Shown here piece after piece: positions 25,428-36,837 of a stretch of 64,000 nt of DNA. The position numbers and the translations under genes are program-made. The stretch lies in contig OW121742.1 of the NCBI GenBank assembly GCA_933228675.1, forward strand, positions 113,162,739-113,226,738, in the 5' to 3' direction. This stretch comes from Stomorhina lunata (taxonomy: Eukaryota; Arthropoda; Insecta; Diptera; Rhiniidae). Under the pieces are notes generated by a model that was given only the letters and a program-made list of their open reading frames with translations, did not search any database and was not told the DNA's origin. The stretch's first letter is position 1, and the number at the start of each line of letters is the position of its first letter.

Positions 25428-26078
25428 AAACTACTTTCTATAAAAAAATGAAGACTGAACTATTTTCTATAAAAAAACGTGAAGACTGAACTATTTTCTA
25501 TAGAAAAAAGTGAAGACTGAACTATTTTCTATAGAAAAAAGTGAAGACTGAACTATTTTCCATAGAAAAAAGTGAAGACTGGACTATTTTTTATAGGAAA
25601 AAGAAAAGACTGAACTATTTTCTATAAAAAAAAGTGAAGACTGAACTATTTTCTATAGAAAAAACTGAAGACTGAACTATTTTCTATAGAAAAAAAAAAA
25701 GAAGACTGAACTATTTTCTATAGAAAAAAGTGAAGACTGAACTATTTTCTATAGAAAAAAGTGAAGACTGAACTATTTTCTATAGAAAAAAGTGAAGACT
25801 GAACTATCTTCTATAGAAAAAAGTGAAGACTGAACTATTTTCTATAGAAAAAAGTGAAGACTGAACTATTTTCTATAGAAAATAGTGAAGACTGAACTAT
25901 TTTCTATAGAAAAAAGTGAAGACTAAACTATTTTCTATAGAAAAAAGTGAAGACTGAACTATTTTCTATAGAAAAAAGTGAAGACTGAACTATTTTCTAT
26001 AGAAAAAAGTGAAGACTGAACTATTTTCTTTAGAAAAAAATGAAGACTGAACTATTTTCTATAGAAAAAAGAACTAAT
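25428..26078. repeat. 31-bp palindromic satellite, block J (same family as I)
   Basis: About 21 copies of the block I monomer in the same orientation, separated from I by about 0.9 kb of unique DNA. One unit near 25690 carries an expanded A-run. The shared family suggests either a split array or an insertion between I and J. Confidence 0.95.
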
Positions 26079-26160
26079 TTGCATAATTTTCTTTAGAAAA
26101 ATATGCAAAATTTTGCCTAATTTTCCTATGGAAAATTTTGCATTATTTTCCAATAAAAAA
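26079..26160. repeat. Degenerate TTTGC/AATTTT units at the end of block J
   Basis: Two to three units of about 35 bp with TTTTCTTTAGAAAAAT and TTTTCCTATGGAAAA cores and the linker TGCAAAATTTTGC, which is palindromic like the second palindrome of block G. Confidence 0.7.
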
Positions 26161-27055
26161 TACTTTAAGTTTATTTAAATTAAATTTTAAAATCTTTTAC
26201 TTGAAAAATCTCATCATATCTTAGCTTTAAATTGTAACAAAGAAAACACCCCTAGAGCTTAAAAGATTTGAGTAGTTTTTATAAAAATAAAACATTTCAC
26301 ATACGTCTAAGTGTGTTTAAAAGAAAAGCTAAAAAAATACACGCATACTTCAATATTTAATTACTTAAATCTTGTTTAGACAATCCGTCAAGAAAAATAC
26401 AGAGCAAAAAAAACCCCAACTACCAAAACAACATCAGCATGAAACAGAAATAATTATAGTAATAATAAGCGACTGAGTGGTGGAGAGTGTGAGTAGGTGT
26501 AATGTAAATATTTAAATGTAAATGTAAACACAAACATAAATAGATTTAAGTTCTACCTCTGCAATTCCCAGAATTTCTATTCATTTCTAATACACAAAGG
26601 AAATAGAAAAAAGAAAACTTCTAGCTACAACAACATTTATTATAATTGTAAACACTTTTACACAACGAATAAGGACACAATAAGACTAAGAGCAAAAATG
26701 CAACTTTTTTACATTTTCAAACAAAGAATCTAAAGTTGCAAATGTATGTGTAAGGAAAGCAGGAAGACCTTTTTAAAACCATAATTTTGTTGATGTTGTT
26801 TCTGTTTGCTGTTTGTGTCTTGTGTTATATCATGCATTTTTAAAACACATACAATATTTACTTGCAAAATCTAGACACTCGGGTATGTCAACATCTTTCA
26901 TCAGAAATTCAATAGGAAAATCTCATAAGCAAATAATGAAAAACCAAAAAAAAATCAAACAAATAAAAGGTAGGATAAACCAGCAAGACCAGCCCAAAGA
27001 CCAGAAAAACTCTTTCAACAATAATATCAACATTACTAAAGAAAAGTCTTATCTC
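26161..27055. other. AT-rich spacer
   Basis: Contains AAATGTAAATGT simple-sequence patches (about 26490-26530). A 99-codon plus-strand frame (26813-27112) is Lys/Asn/Gln-rich, runs into the next array and matches no family I recognise, so it is not called as a gene. Confidence 0.65.
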
Positions 27056-27057
27056 CG

Positions 27058-27445
27058 ACAACTTTTCTATAGAAAAATTTTCCCAACATTAAACTATCTA
27101 TACAAAATTTAACCCAAAATCAACTTTTCTCAAGAAAATTTAACCCAACGCTAACTTTTCTGAAGAAAACATAGCCTAACGTCAACTTTTCTATAGAAAA
27201 CATGACATAGCGACAACTTTTTTATAAAAACCATAACCTAACGTCATCTTTTCTAAAGAAAATTTTAACCCAACGTCAACTTATCTATAGAAAACTTAGC
27301 CTAACGTCAACTTTTATAGAAAACTTAGCCTAATGTTACTTTTTCTATAGAAAATTGTGTCTATCGTCACTTTTTTTATAGAAAATTGTGCCTATCGTCA
27401 CTTTTTTTATAGAAAATTGTGCCTATCATCACTTTTTCTATAGTC
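27058..27445. repeat. 31-bp palindromic satellite, divergent left part of block K
   Basis: About 12 diverged copies with linkers CCTAACGTCAAC and CCTATCGTCAC around TTTTCTATAGAAAA. The AACGTCAAC half is the same as in block A, linking the two families. Confidence 0.9.
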
Positions 27446-29395
27446 GTCCAGTTTTCTAAAGAAAACTTTGCCCTTCGCCCAGTTTTCTATAGAAAACTTT
27501 GCCCTTCGTCCAGTTTTCTATAGAAAGCTTTGCCTTTGGTCCAGTTTTCTATAGAAAACCTTGCGTTTCGTTCAGTTTTCTATAGAAAGCATTGCCTTTG
27601 GTCCAGTTTTCTATAGAAAGCTTTGCCTTTGGTTCAGTTTTCTATAGAAAGCTCTGCCTTTAGTACAGTTTTCTATAGAAAATTTTGCCTTTCGTCCAGT
27701 GTTCTATAGCAAACTTTGCCCTTCGTCCAGTTTTCTATAGAAAACTTTGCCTTGCGTCCAGTTTTCTATAGAAAACTTTGCCTTTCGTCTAGTTTTCTAT
27801 AGAAAAATTTGACTTTCGTCCAGTTTTCTATACCAAACTTTGCCTTTGGTCTAGTTTTCTATAGAAAACTTTGCCTTTCGTCCAGTTTTCTATAGAAAAG
27901 TTGGTCTTTCGTCCAGTTTTTTATAGAAAACATTGCTTTTCGTCCAGTTGTCTATAGAAAACTTTGCCTTTCGTCCAGTTTTCTATAGAAAACTTTGCCT
28001 TTCGTCCATTTTTCTATAGAAAACTTTGCTTTTCGTCCAGTTGTCTATAGAAAACTTTGCCTTTCGTCCAGTTTTCTATAGAAAACTTTGCCTTTCGTCC
28101 AGTTTTCTATAGAAAACTTTGCCTTTCGTCCAGTTTTCTATAGAAAACTTTGCCTTTCGTCCAGTTTTCTATAGAAAACTTTGCCTTTCGTCCAGTTTTC
28201 TATATAAAACTTTGCCTTTAGCCCAGTTTTCAATAGAAAACTTTGCCTTTCGTCCAGTTTTCTGTGAAAAACATTGCCTTTCGTCAAGTTTTCTATAGAA
28301 AACTTTGCCTTTCATCCAGTTTTCTATAGAAAACTTTGGCTTTTCGTCGAGTTTTCTGTAGAAAACTTTGCCTTTCGTTCAGTTTTCTATAAAAAATAGA
28401 AAAATTTGACTTTCGTTAAGTTTTCTATAGAAAACTTTGCTTTTCGCCCAGTTGTCTATAGAAAACTTTGCCTTTCGTCCAGTTTTCTATAGAAAACTTT
28501 GCCTTTCGTCCAGTTTTCTATAGAAAACTTTGCCTTTCGTCCAGTTTTCTATAGAAAACTTTGCCTTTCGTCCAGTTTTCTATAGAAAACTTTGCCTTTC
28601 GTCCAGTTTTCTATAGAAAACTTTGCCTTTCGTCCAGTTTTCTATAGAAAACTTTGCCTTTCGTCCAGTTTTCTATATAAAACTTTGCCTTTAGCCCAGT
28701 TTTCAATAGAAAACTTTGCCTTTCGTCCAGTTTTCTGTGAAAAACATTGCCTTTCGTCAAGTTTTCTATAGAAAACTTTGCCTTTCATCCAGTTTTCTAT
28801 AGAAAACTTTGGCTTTTCGTCGAGTTTTCTGTAGAAAACTTTGCCTTTCGTTCAGTTTTCTATAAAAAATAGAAAAATTTGACTTTCGTTAAGTTTTCTA
28901 TAGAAAACTTTGCCTTTCGTCTAGTTTTCTATAGAAAACTTTGACTTTCGTCCAGTTTTCTATAGAAAACTTTGCCTCTCGTCCAGTTTTCTATAGAAAA
29001 CTTTGCCTTTCGTCCATTTTTCTATAGAAAACTTTGCCTTTCGTCCAGTTTTGTATAGAAAACTTTACCTTTCGTCCAGTTTTCTATAGAAAACTTTACC
29101 TGTCGTCACTTTTTCTATAGAAAACTTTGTCTGTCCTCACTTTTTCTATAGAAAACTTTGACTATCATCACTTTTTTATAGAAAATTGTGCCTTTTGTTA
29201 CTTTTTCTATAGAAAATTGTGCCTTTCGTTACGTTTTCTATAGAAATCTTTGCCTTTAGTACCTTTTTCTATGGAAAACTTTCCCTCTTAGTCACTTTCC
29301 TATAGAAAATTTTGCCTTTCGTCTCTTTTTCTATAGAAAGCTTTGACTATCGTAACTTTTTCTATAAAAAACTATGCCTTTCGTCACTTTTTCTA
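27445..29395. repeat. 31-bp palindromic satellite, block K (CTTTGCCTTTCGTCCAG linker)
   Basis: About 63 copies of 31 bp: TTTTCTATAGAAAA plus CTTTGCCTTTCGTCCAG. It contains a tandem segmental duplication of 473 bp: variant units TTTAGCCCAG (28217 and 28690) and an 8-bp-longer unit (about 28388 and 28861) repeat at the same offset. The linker is inverted relative to block L. Confidence 0.96.
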
Positions 29396-30403
29396 CTTAT
29401 ATTTCCATCTTTGATATTTCAATAACAAAGATCATAATTTATCTTATTTGTTAGCTTGGCTTTAGTCTTTTATTTAAAAAAAATCTTAAAGTAAGTCCTT
29501 TAATAAGTTCAAACCCCCAACTGTTTCTGGTTGCATTCCTTAAAACACATTCATTATTTTTTAGTAGTATTTTCTTTCTTTTTTCCGAGTATCTTCCATG
29601 TAGTTTTTGTTTGCAGGCAAACCAGTAATAGCTGGAAATTTCACAAGCAAAATAATTTGATTACTTTATCTCTGGAGATGAATTTAAACTCCTCATAATG
29701 TGTAAAACATGGACAAAGATACCAACGGACAATATAACACTTCAATTACACATAAGCAGACAAAGATATAGAAAAGCACATTTATAAAGGCATACATACT
29801 TATACGGTCATGGTAGTAGATAGGACACATATACTTACACATATACAAAGAAGATTTTTTTCAAAAGTCCCTGCAAGAAGCAAGAACAACAATATTAGAC
29901 TAAATGCCTTTGCGCATCGTAAATAACACATCAGTGTACATAAATTTATAGAGAATTATGAATGCACTCTGCAACTGAGATCTGGTCAAATAGTAAATGT
30001 AACAACAACATTATATGGAGATACATACATGTGTATGTGTACTTTAGTACTTGAAATTCAACACACACACATTCATATTTCTTAACTTCTTTAGCTGTTA
30101 CACATTTACGTACTTAAATACTTCTATATAATATTTACAGACAAACACTCAGACTTGAATTCTCTTTCATAATTCACAGAAAATACTTAAAGCTTGACCA
30201 TTCTAAACAAATATACACATATATATATACTAATAGTATTATATACACACACAGTCGAATCTATATGTGTAAATACATCTAGACAGAGTCAAAGATGTTT
30301 TAACTGAACAAACAATTCGCGGTTGTTTACATTCTAGGAATAAAATTTAAGATTGAGAGGAAAGTAGATTTTAATTACATTACACAGCATTATTTACACT
30401 ATG
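29396..30403. other. AT-rich spacer with CA/TA microsatellites
   Basis: Holds CA and TA patches (about 30060-30075 and 30205-30260). A pyrimidine-rich plus-strand acceptor-like site (GTTTTTGTTTGCAG, ending at about 29624) is followed by about 28 open codons but no good donor. No gene is called. Confidence 0.6.
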
Positions 30404-30404
30404 T

Positions 30405-31105
30405 AAACAAAAGTTGACGAAAGGCAACGAAAGTCAAGGTTTTCTATATAAAACTAAACGAATGGCAAAGTTTTCTATAGAAAACTGGACGAAAAGCAAA
30501 GTTTTCTATAGAAAACTGTATGAAAGGCAAAGTTTTCTATAGAAAACTGGACGAAAAGCAAAGTTTTTTTTTTATAGAAAACTGGACGAAAGGCAAAGTT
30601 TTCAATAAAAAACTGGACAAAAAGCAAAGTCTTCTATAGAAAACTGGACGAAAGGCAAAGTTTTCTCAAGAAAACTGGACAAAAGATAAAGTTTTCTATG
30701 AAAAACTGGACGAAAGGTAAAGTATTCTATAGAAAACTGGACGAACGGCAAAGTTTTCTATAGAAAACTGGACCAAAGGCAAAGATTTCTATAGAAAAAA
30801 TGACGAAAGGCAAAGTTTTCTATAGAAAAAATTATGAAAAGCAAAGTTTTCTATTGAAAAATTACGAAAACCAAAGTTTCCTATACAAAAAATGACAAAA
30901 AATAAATTTTTCTATAGAAAAAATGACGAAAGGCAAAGTTTTCTAAAGAAAAAATAACTAAAAGAAAAAGTTTTCTATAGAAAAAATAACAAAAGACAAA
31001 GTTTTCTATTAAAAAAATGACGAAAACCAAAGTCTTCTATACAAAAAATGACAAAAACCAAAGTTTTCTGTAGAAAAAATGACGAAAGGCAAAGTTTTCA
31101 TAGAA
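30405..31105. repeat. 31-bp palindromic satellite, block L (CTGGACGAAAGGCAAAG linker), inverted relative to K
   Basis: About 23 rather diverged copies. The linker CTGGACGAAAGGCAAAG is the exact reverse complement of the block K linker. The right half drifts to AAAATGACGAAAGGC before passing into block M without a gap. Confidence 0.93.
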
Positions 31106-33115
31106 AAATTGACAATCGAAGGGTTTTCTCTAAAAAAGTTGACGATCGTGCGAGTTTTCTTTAGGACAGTTGACGATCGGAGGAGTTATCTAAAGAAAAA
31201 TTCATGATCGGAAGAGTTTTCTATAGAAGAGTTGACGATCGGAATAGTTTTATATAGAAAAGTTGACGATGGCGAGAGTTTTCTATAGAAAAGCTGACGA
31301 TGGCAAGAGTTTTCTATAGAAAAGTTGACGATGGCAAAAGTTTTCTATAGAAAAATTGACGATAGGAAGAGTTTTCTCTAAAAAAGTTGACGATCGTACG
31401 AGTTTTCTTAAGGAAAGTTAACGATCGGAGGAGTTATCTATAGAAAAATTCATGATCGGAAGAGTTTTCTATAGAAAAGTTGACGATAGGAAGAGTTTTC
31501 TATAGAAAAGTTGACGATAGGAAGAGTTTTCTATAGAAAAGTTGACGATAGGAAGAGTTTTCTATAGAAAAGTTGACGATAGGAAGAGTTTTCTATAAAA
31601 AAGTTGACGATAGGAAGAGTTTTCTATAGAAAAGTTGACGATAGGAAGAGTTTTCTATAGAAAAGTTGACGACCGGAGGAGTTTTCTATTGAAAAGTTGA
31701 CGATAGGAATAATTTTCGATAGAAAAGATGACGATAGGAAGAGTTTTCTATAGAAAAGTTGACGATAGGAAGACTTTTCTATAGAAAAGCTGACGATAGG
31801 AAGACTTTTCTATAGAAAACTTGACGATAGGAAGAGTTTTCTATAGAAAAGTTGACGATAGGAAGAGTTTTCTATAGAAAAGTTGACGATAGGAAGAGTT
31901 TTCTATAGAAAAGTTGACGATAGGAAGAGTTTTCTATAGAAAAGTTGACGATAGGAAGAGTTTTCTATAGAAAAGTTGACGATAGGAAGAGTTTTCTATA
32001 GAAAAGTTGACGATAGGAAGAGTTTTCTATAGAAAAGTTGACGATAGGAAGAGTTTTCTATAGAAAAGTTGACGATAGGAAGAGTTTTCTATAGAAAAGT
32101 TGACGATCGAAAGAGGTTTCTATAGAAAAGTTGACGACCGGAGGAGTTTTCTATTGAAAAGTTGACGATCGGAAGAGGTTTCTATAGAAAAGTTGACGAT
32201 CGGAAGAGTTTTCTATAGAAAAGTTGACGATGGGAAGAGTTTTCTATAGAAAAGTTGACGATAGGAAGAGTTTTCTATAGAAAAGTTGACGATAGGAAGA
32301 GTTTTCTATAGAAAAGTTGACGATAGGAAGAGTTTTCTATAGAAAAGTTGACGATAGGAAGAGTTTTCTATAGAAAAGTTGACGATAGGAAGAGTTTTCT
32401 ATAGAAAAGTTGACGATAGGAAGAGTTTTCTATAGAAAAGTTGACGATAGGAAGAGTTTTCTATAGAAAAGTTGACGATCGGAAGAGTTTTCTATAGAAA
32501 AGTTGACGATGGGAAGAGTTTTCTATAGAAAAGTTGACGACAGGAAGAGTTTTCTATAGAAAAGTTGACGATAGGAAGAGTTTTCTATAGAAAAGTTGAC
32601 GATCGGAAGAGTTTTCTATAGAAAAGTTGACGATCGCAAAAACTTTCTATAGAAAAGTTGACAAGCGGAAGAGTTTTCTATGGAAAAGCTGAAGATCGGA
32701 AAAGTTTTCTGTAGAAAAGTTTATGATCGGAAGAGTTTTCTTTAGAAAAGTTGACGATCGGAAGAGTTTTCTTTAGAAAAGTTGACGATCGGAAGAGCTA
32801 TCTTCAAAAAAATTGACGATCGGAAGAGTTTTCTTTAAAAAAGTTGACGATCGGATGAGTTTTCTTTAGAAAAGTTGACGATCGGAAGAGTTTTCTATAG
32901 AAAAGTTGACGATCGGAAGAGTCTTCTATAGAAAAGTTTACGATCGGAAGAGTTTTCTATAGAAAATTTGACTATCGGAAGAGTTTTCTGTAGAAAAGTT
33001 GACGGTCGAAAGAGTTTTCTATAGAAAATTTGATCGGAAGAGCTTTCTATAGTAAACTGTATAGAAGGCAATGTTTGCTATAGAAAACTAGACGAAAAGC
33101 AATGTTTTCTTTATA
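31105..33115. repeat. 31-bp palindromic satellite, block M (GTTGACGATAGGAAGAG linker)
   Basis: About 64 copies, with GACGATAGG and GACGATCGG variants. Rare variants recur at exact multiples of 31: the CTCTAAAAAAG unit at 31123 and 31371 (248 bp = 8 units) and the GACCGGAGGAG unit at 31671 and 32136 (465 bp = 15 units). The linker is inverted relative to block N. Confidence 0.96.
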
Positions 33116-33980
33116 AATCTTATGTATTTTTTTTTCCTTCAGATGTTCAAGTTTTATTATAGTTAGTATTTGGTCAGAACTAGAAGCCGTAGATAAAAGT
33201 ACAAAAAACTAATATTTTAAGTGAACATTTATTATTTTGTATTTTTTTCTACAACTTCCTCTATTTCTAGTATTTATGTGCCTTCAAAAATTCACATAAA
33301 CGAAATAAAAAATTCAAGTTTTCGACTTTGTTCTATTTAAAGAAAAACTTTTATTGCATTATGTCTTATTCGTATCATAGGCCTTTTCTTTGGCCCATGC
33401 CCCTCCCTTTCATTTAGGTTTGAGTGTTTTCTGCAGTTGATGAAAAATTGCTTAGTTTAACAAACTAACTTAAGTGTTAAGTTTTTCCTTGTATTCTTCA
33501 TAGTCATTTCGTTAGACATTTTTAACAAAAAAGTACAAAAAGAAATTCAGAATAAGAAAATTTATAACATTCTTTTTGATATTTCTCTTAGAAGATTTTT
33601 AAGGAAGCAAAAGGGTAAAATAAATTTAAAATGTATATTCGTATATTTTAAGTTATTTAAGTTCATTTGTGCAAATATTTATAAAGTTCAAAAAAATAAA
33701 AAGAAAATATTTTGATGGATAAAGTTTAATTTTATCTCCTACGAGTAGACAAAAATAAAATTCAACATTTTTTAAGAAAACTCTAAAAATAAGTTTTAAT
33801 TTAATTGAAAATGTTCAAAATAATTAAATGAATTTTGTCTAGGAGACGAAATCGTAGCTAAAGATAAGTTGCAGCTGGAAAAACAGCAAAAAGCTCTTCC
33901 CATTGTCATAAATTTTCTATGCTGAAGGTACCTAGAAAACACTTTTTCAATTTTCATATTTTGCACATACAGACAAAATT
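33116..33980. other. Spacer between inverted arrays M and N
   Basis: No gene was found. A pyrimidine-rich CCCCTCCCTTTCATTTAG (about 33399-33416) followed by GTTTGAGT resembles a plus-strand splice acceptor, but nothing around it supports an exon. Confidence 0.6.
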
Positions 33981-33982
33981 CT

Positions 33983-34695
33983 AAGTATTGAAAATATTGT
34001 CTATCAAAACTCTTCCGTTCGTCAACTTTTCTATAGAAAACTCTTCCGATCGTAAACTTTTCTATAGAAAATTCTTCCAAATGTCAACTTTTCTACAGAA
34101 AACACTTCCGATCGTCAATTTTTCTATAGAAAACTCTTCCGATCGTCAACTTTTCTATAGAAAACTCTTCCGATCCTCAACTTTTCTATAGAAAACTCTT
34201 CCGATCGTCAACTTTTCTATAGAATCCTCTTCCGATCGTTAACTTTTCTATATAAAACTCTTCCGATCGTTAACTTTTCTATAGAAAACTCTTCCAATCT
34301 TCAATTTTTCTTTAGAAAACTCCCCCGATCGTTAACTTTTCTCTAGAAAACTCTAGAAAACATCAAATTTTCTAAAGAAAACTCTTCTGATCGTCAACTT
34401 TTCTAAAGAAAACTCTTCCGATCGTCAAATTTTCTAAAGAAAACTCTTCCAGTCGTCAACTTTTCCTTAGAAAACTCCGATCTTCAACTTTTCTGTAGAA
34501 AACTCTTCCGATCGTTAACATTTCTCTAGAAAACTCTTCCGATCGTCAGCTTTTCTATAGAAAACTCTTCCGATAGGCAACTTTTCTATAGAAAACTCTT
34601 CCGATCGTCAACTTTTCTATAGAAAACTCTTCCGATCGTCAACTTTGCTATAGAAAATTCTTCCGATCGTCAACTTTTCTAAAGAAAACTCTTCC
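33983..34695. repeat. 31-bp palindromic satellite, block N left part (CTCTTCCGATCGTCAAC)
   Basis: About 23 diverged copies of TTTTCTATAGAAAA plus CTCTTCCGATCGTCAAC, the reverse complement of the block M GACGATCGG variant. Indels and CTCTAG cores are frequent around 34320-34520. Confidence 0.94.
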
Positions 34696-35390
34696 TATCG
34701 TCAACTTTTCTATAGAAATGTCTTCCTATCGTCAACTTTTCTATAGAAATGTCTTCCTATCGTCAACTTTTCTATAGAAATGTCTTCCTATCGTCAACTT
34801 TTCTATAGAAATGTCTTCCTATCGTCAACTTTTCTATAGAAATGTCTTCCTATCGTCAACTTTTCTATAGAAATGTCTTCCTATCGTCAACTTTTCTATA
34901 GAAATGTCTTCCTATCGTCAACTTTTCTATAGAAATGTCTTCCTATCGTCAACTTTTCTATAGAAATGTCTTCTTATCGTCAACTTTTCTATAGAAATGT
35001 CTTCCTATCGTCAACTTTTCTATAGAAATGTCTTCCTATCGTCAACTTTTCTATAGAAATGTCTTCCTATCGTCAACTTTTCTATAGAAATGTCTTCCTA
35101 TCGTCAACTTTTCTATAGAAATGTCTTCCTATCGTCAACTTTTCTATAGAAATGTCTTCCTATCGTCATTTTTTCTATAGAAATGTCTTCCTATCGTCAA
35201 CTTTTCTATAGAAATGTCTTCCTATCGTCAACTTTTCTATATAAATGTCTTCCTATCGTCAACTTTTCAATAGAAATGTCTTCCTATCGTCAACTTTTCT
35301 ATAGAAATGTCTTCCTATCGTCAAGTTTTCTATAGAAATGTCTTCCGATCGTCAACATTTCTATAGAAATGTCTTCCTATCGTCAACTTT
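34695..35390. repeat. 31-bp palindromic satellite, block N right part (AAATGTCTTCCTATCGTC)
   Basis: About 22 almost identical 31-bp copies: ACTTTTCTATAGAAATG plus TCTTCCTATCGTCA. The right half of the core palindrome is broken (GAAATG instead of GAAAAG) in every copy, so this sub-array spread from one mutated founder. Confidence 0.95.
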
Positions 35391-35540
35391 TCTATGTCAT
35401 AGTTTATGTCTTAGCTTATGCCTTAGTCTATGTCTTAGTCTATGTCTTTGTCTATGTCTTGGTCTATTTGTTAGTCTATGTCTTAGTCGATGTCTTAGTC
35501 TATGGCTTAGTCTTAATCTATCTCTCAGTCTGTCTGTTTT
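35388..35540. repeat. 12-bp tandem repeat (TATGTCTTAGTC)
   Basis: About 12 imperfect copies of a 12-mer starting directly where block N ends (TTTTCTATGTCATAG). The seed probably came from the end of an N monomer (CTAT plus ATGTCTT). Plus-strand frames through it (LVYVLVY-like) are repeat artefacts. Confidence 0.88.
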
Positions 35541-36835
35541 TATATTTCTTTAACATTTTTCCTCTGTCTATTTCAATTGTATGTGTTTTCTCCATATGTC
35601 CATCATTTTCTTTGTATTTCAAAAGTCTAGACTTCTCTTTGAGATGTTGCCTTTTGTATGTAGATTTCATGTTTTTTTTTTTTTTTTTTTTTTTTTGTTA
35701 AAGCTTTTGATGCAAAACATTTGGCCTCAAATTCCCCAAATAATCATTGTTCATATGTTTTTTTGCAAAATTTCTCAAGAAATTGGTATTTTCCTTTAGC
35801 TCGTTAAATAAAATATGTTTAAAAAGCAATTGCTTTTTGATGTATGTGCAATTTGCCGAAATAAATGTTAAGTAGCTTGAGCCGTTTGTTAGAAAAAAAA
35901 TATTGTATTTCTAAGTTGAGATAAGCATGCAAAGGCCTGCACTTACACACACACACATGTATGTTTCGTTTTGGTTAGTGTTAAGGGAAAATCGAGAAAA
36001 ACATGTTTGATATTTTTAAACAAAATTTATTTTTTTGTCAGGAATGTAGGTATGTATGTAGTTTGTATTGCATTTTGCTTATTTTCCATAGATTGGTTCA
36101 AGGGTTTGATGCTGCAGTAAGAATTTTTGCATATTTTTAGGAGGTTTTTTGTAAATTTTTCCATGTGTGGTGGTTGCGTTTGCCTGAAGTTGGTATGAGT
36201 GTGTTTGCTTTAAAAATCTTCAATATGTGTTGCATACTTCTGGGCGTAAATATTAAAATGTTGGAAACGAACAAAGTTGAATAGACTTAATATTTTAGAC
36301 CATTTTGCATCCAAAATATATTGGATCCCAATATATATGCTGCTCAAATATTACCCCTAACACCTCTCCTATACTTCAGCCTTACTTTTTCAAAAATTTT
36401 CTCTATAAAAAATATTATTTTGCATTTGATTGCAACAGATAATAAAACGTATTTGATTGCACCATAAAAACGTGGTACTTATTAAATGTATTTCAATGTT
36501 AAGAATCGTTCTTCTTCCCTTACCATCGTGCAAGACATGCACATGCATGTCTTGCACATATTTGAGAAAAATAAAAACGTATAATAATTCTTCGAAGGGA
36601 GAGTTATAAATTTTAGAATTTTGAAATGAGCAAAAGCGAAAAAATTTATTTCGCTTAGATTTTGAAAAGCGAATGGAAACGTTTTAAGGAATTTGTGGTA
36701 GAAATGCTAAAGCTATAATAAAATATTGAGTTAAAACCAAATTTTAATTGCCCTAAAACCATAAGAACCATTAGAATATTCAATTAGAGCAATAAATCGT
36801 TAACTAAGAATTTTAATTTAAATATTTTGAAATTC
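35541..36835. other. AT-rich spacer with poly-T run
   Basis: Contains a poly-T run of about 26 at 35670-35696, CA repeats near 35946-35958 and TATG patches. A strong palindrome lies at 36528-36557 (separate entry). No gene was recognised. Confidence 0.65.
36528..36557. other. 30-bp near-perfect palindrome in unique DNA
   Basis: The arms GTGCAAGACATGCA and TGCATGTCTTGCAC are exact reverse complements of 14 bp with a 2-bp centre (CA). It is not part of any array and is GC-richer than its surroundings. It could be a dimeric protein site or a small cruciform. Confidence 0.8.
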
Positions 36836-36837
36836 GA

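Noticed and set aside
26813..27112. 99-codon plus-strand frame
   Set aside because: Lys/Asn/Gln-rich AT-driven composition, no recognised domain, and the end lies in the first monomers of block K.
29610..29700. Plus-strand acceptor GTTTGCAG with about 28 open codons
   Set aside because: No matching donor, and the frame closes quickly. Acceptor-like T-rich sites are common in this DNA.
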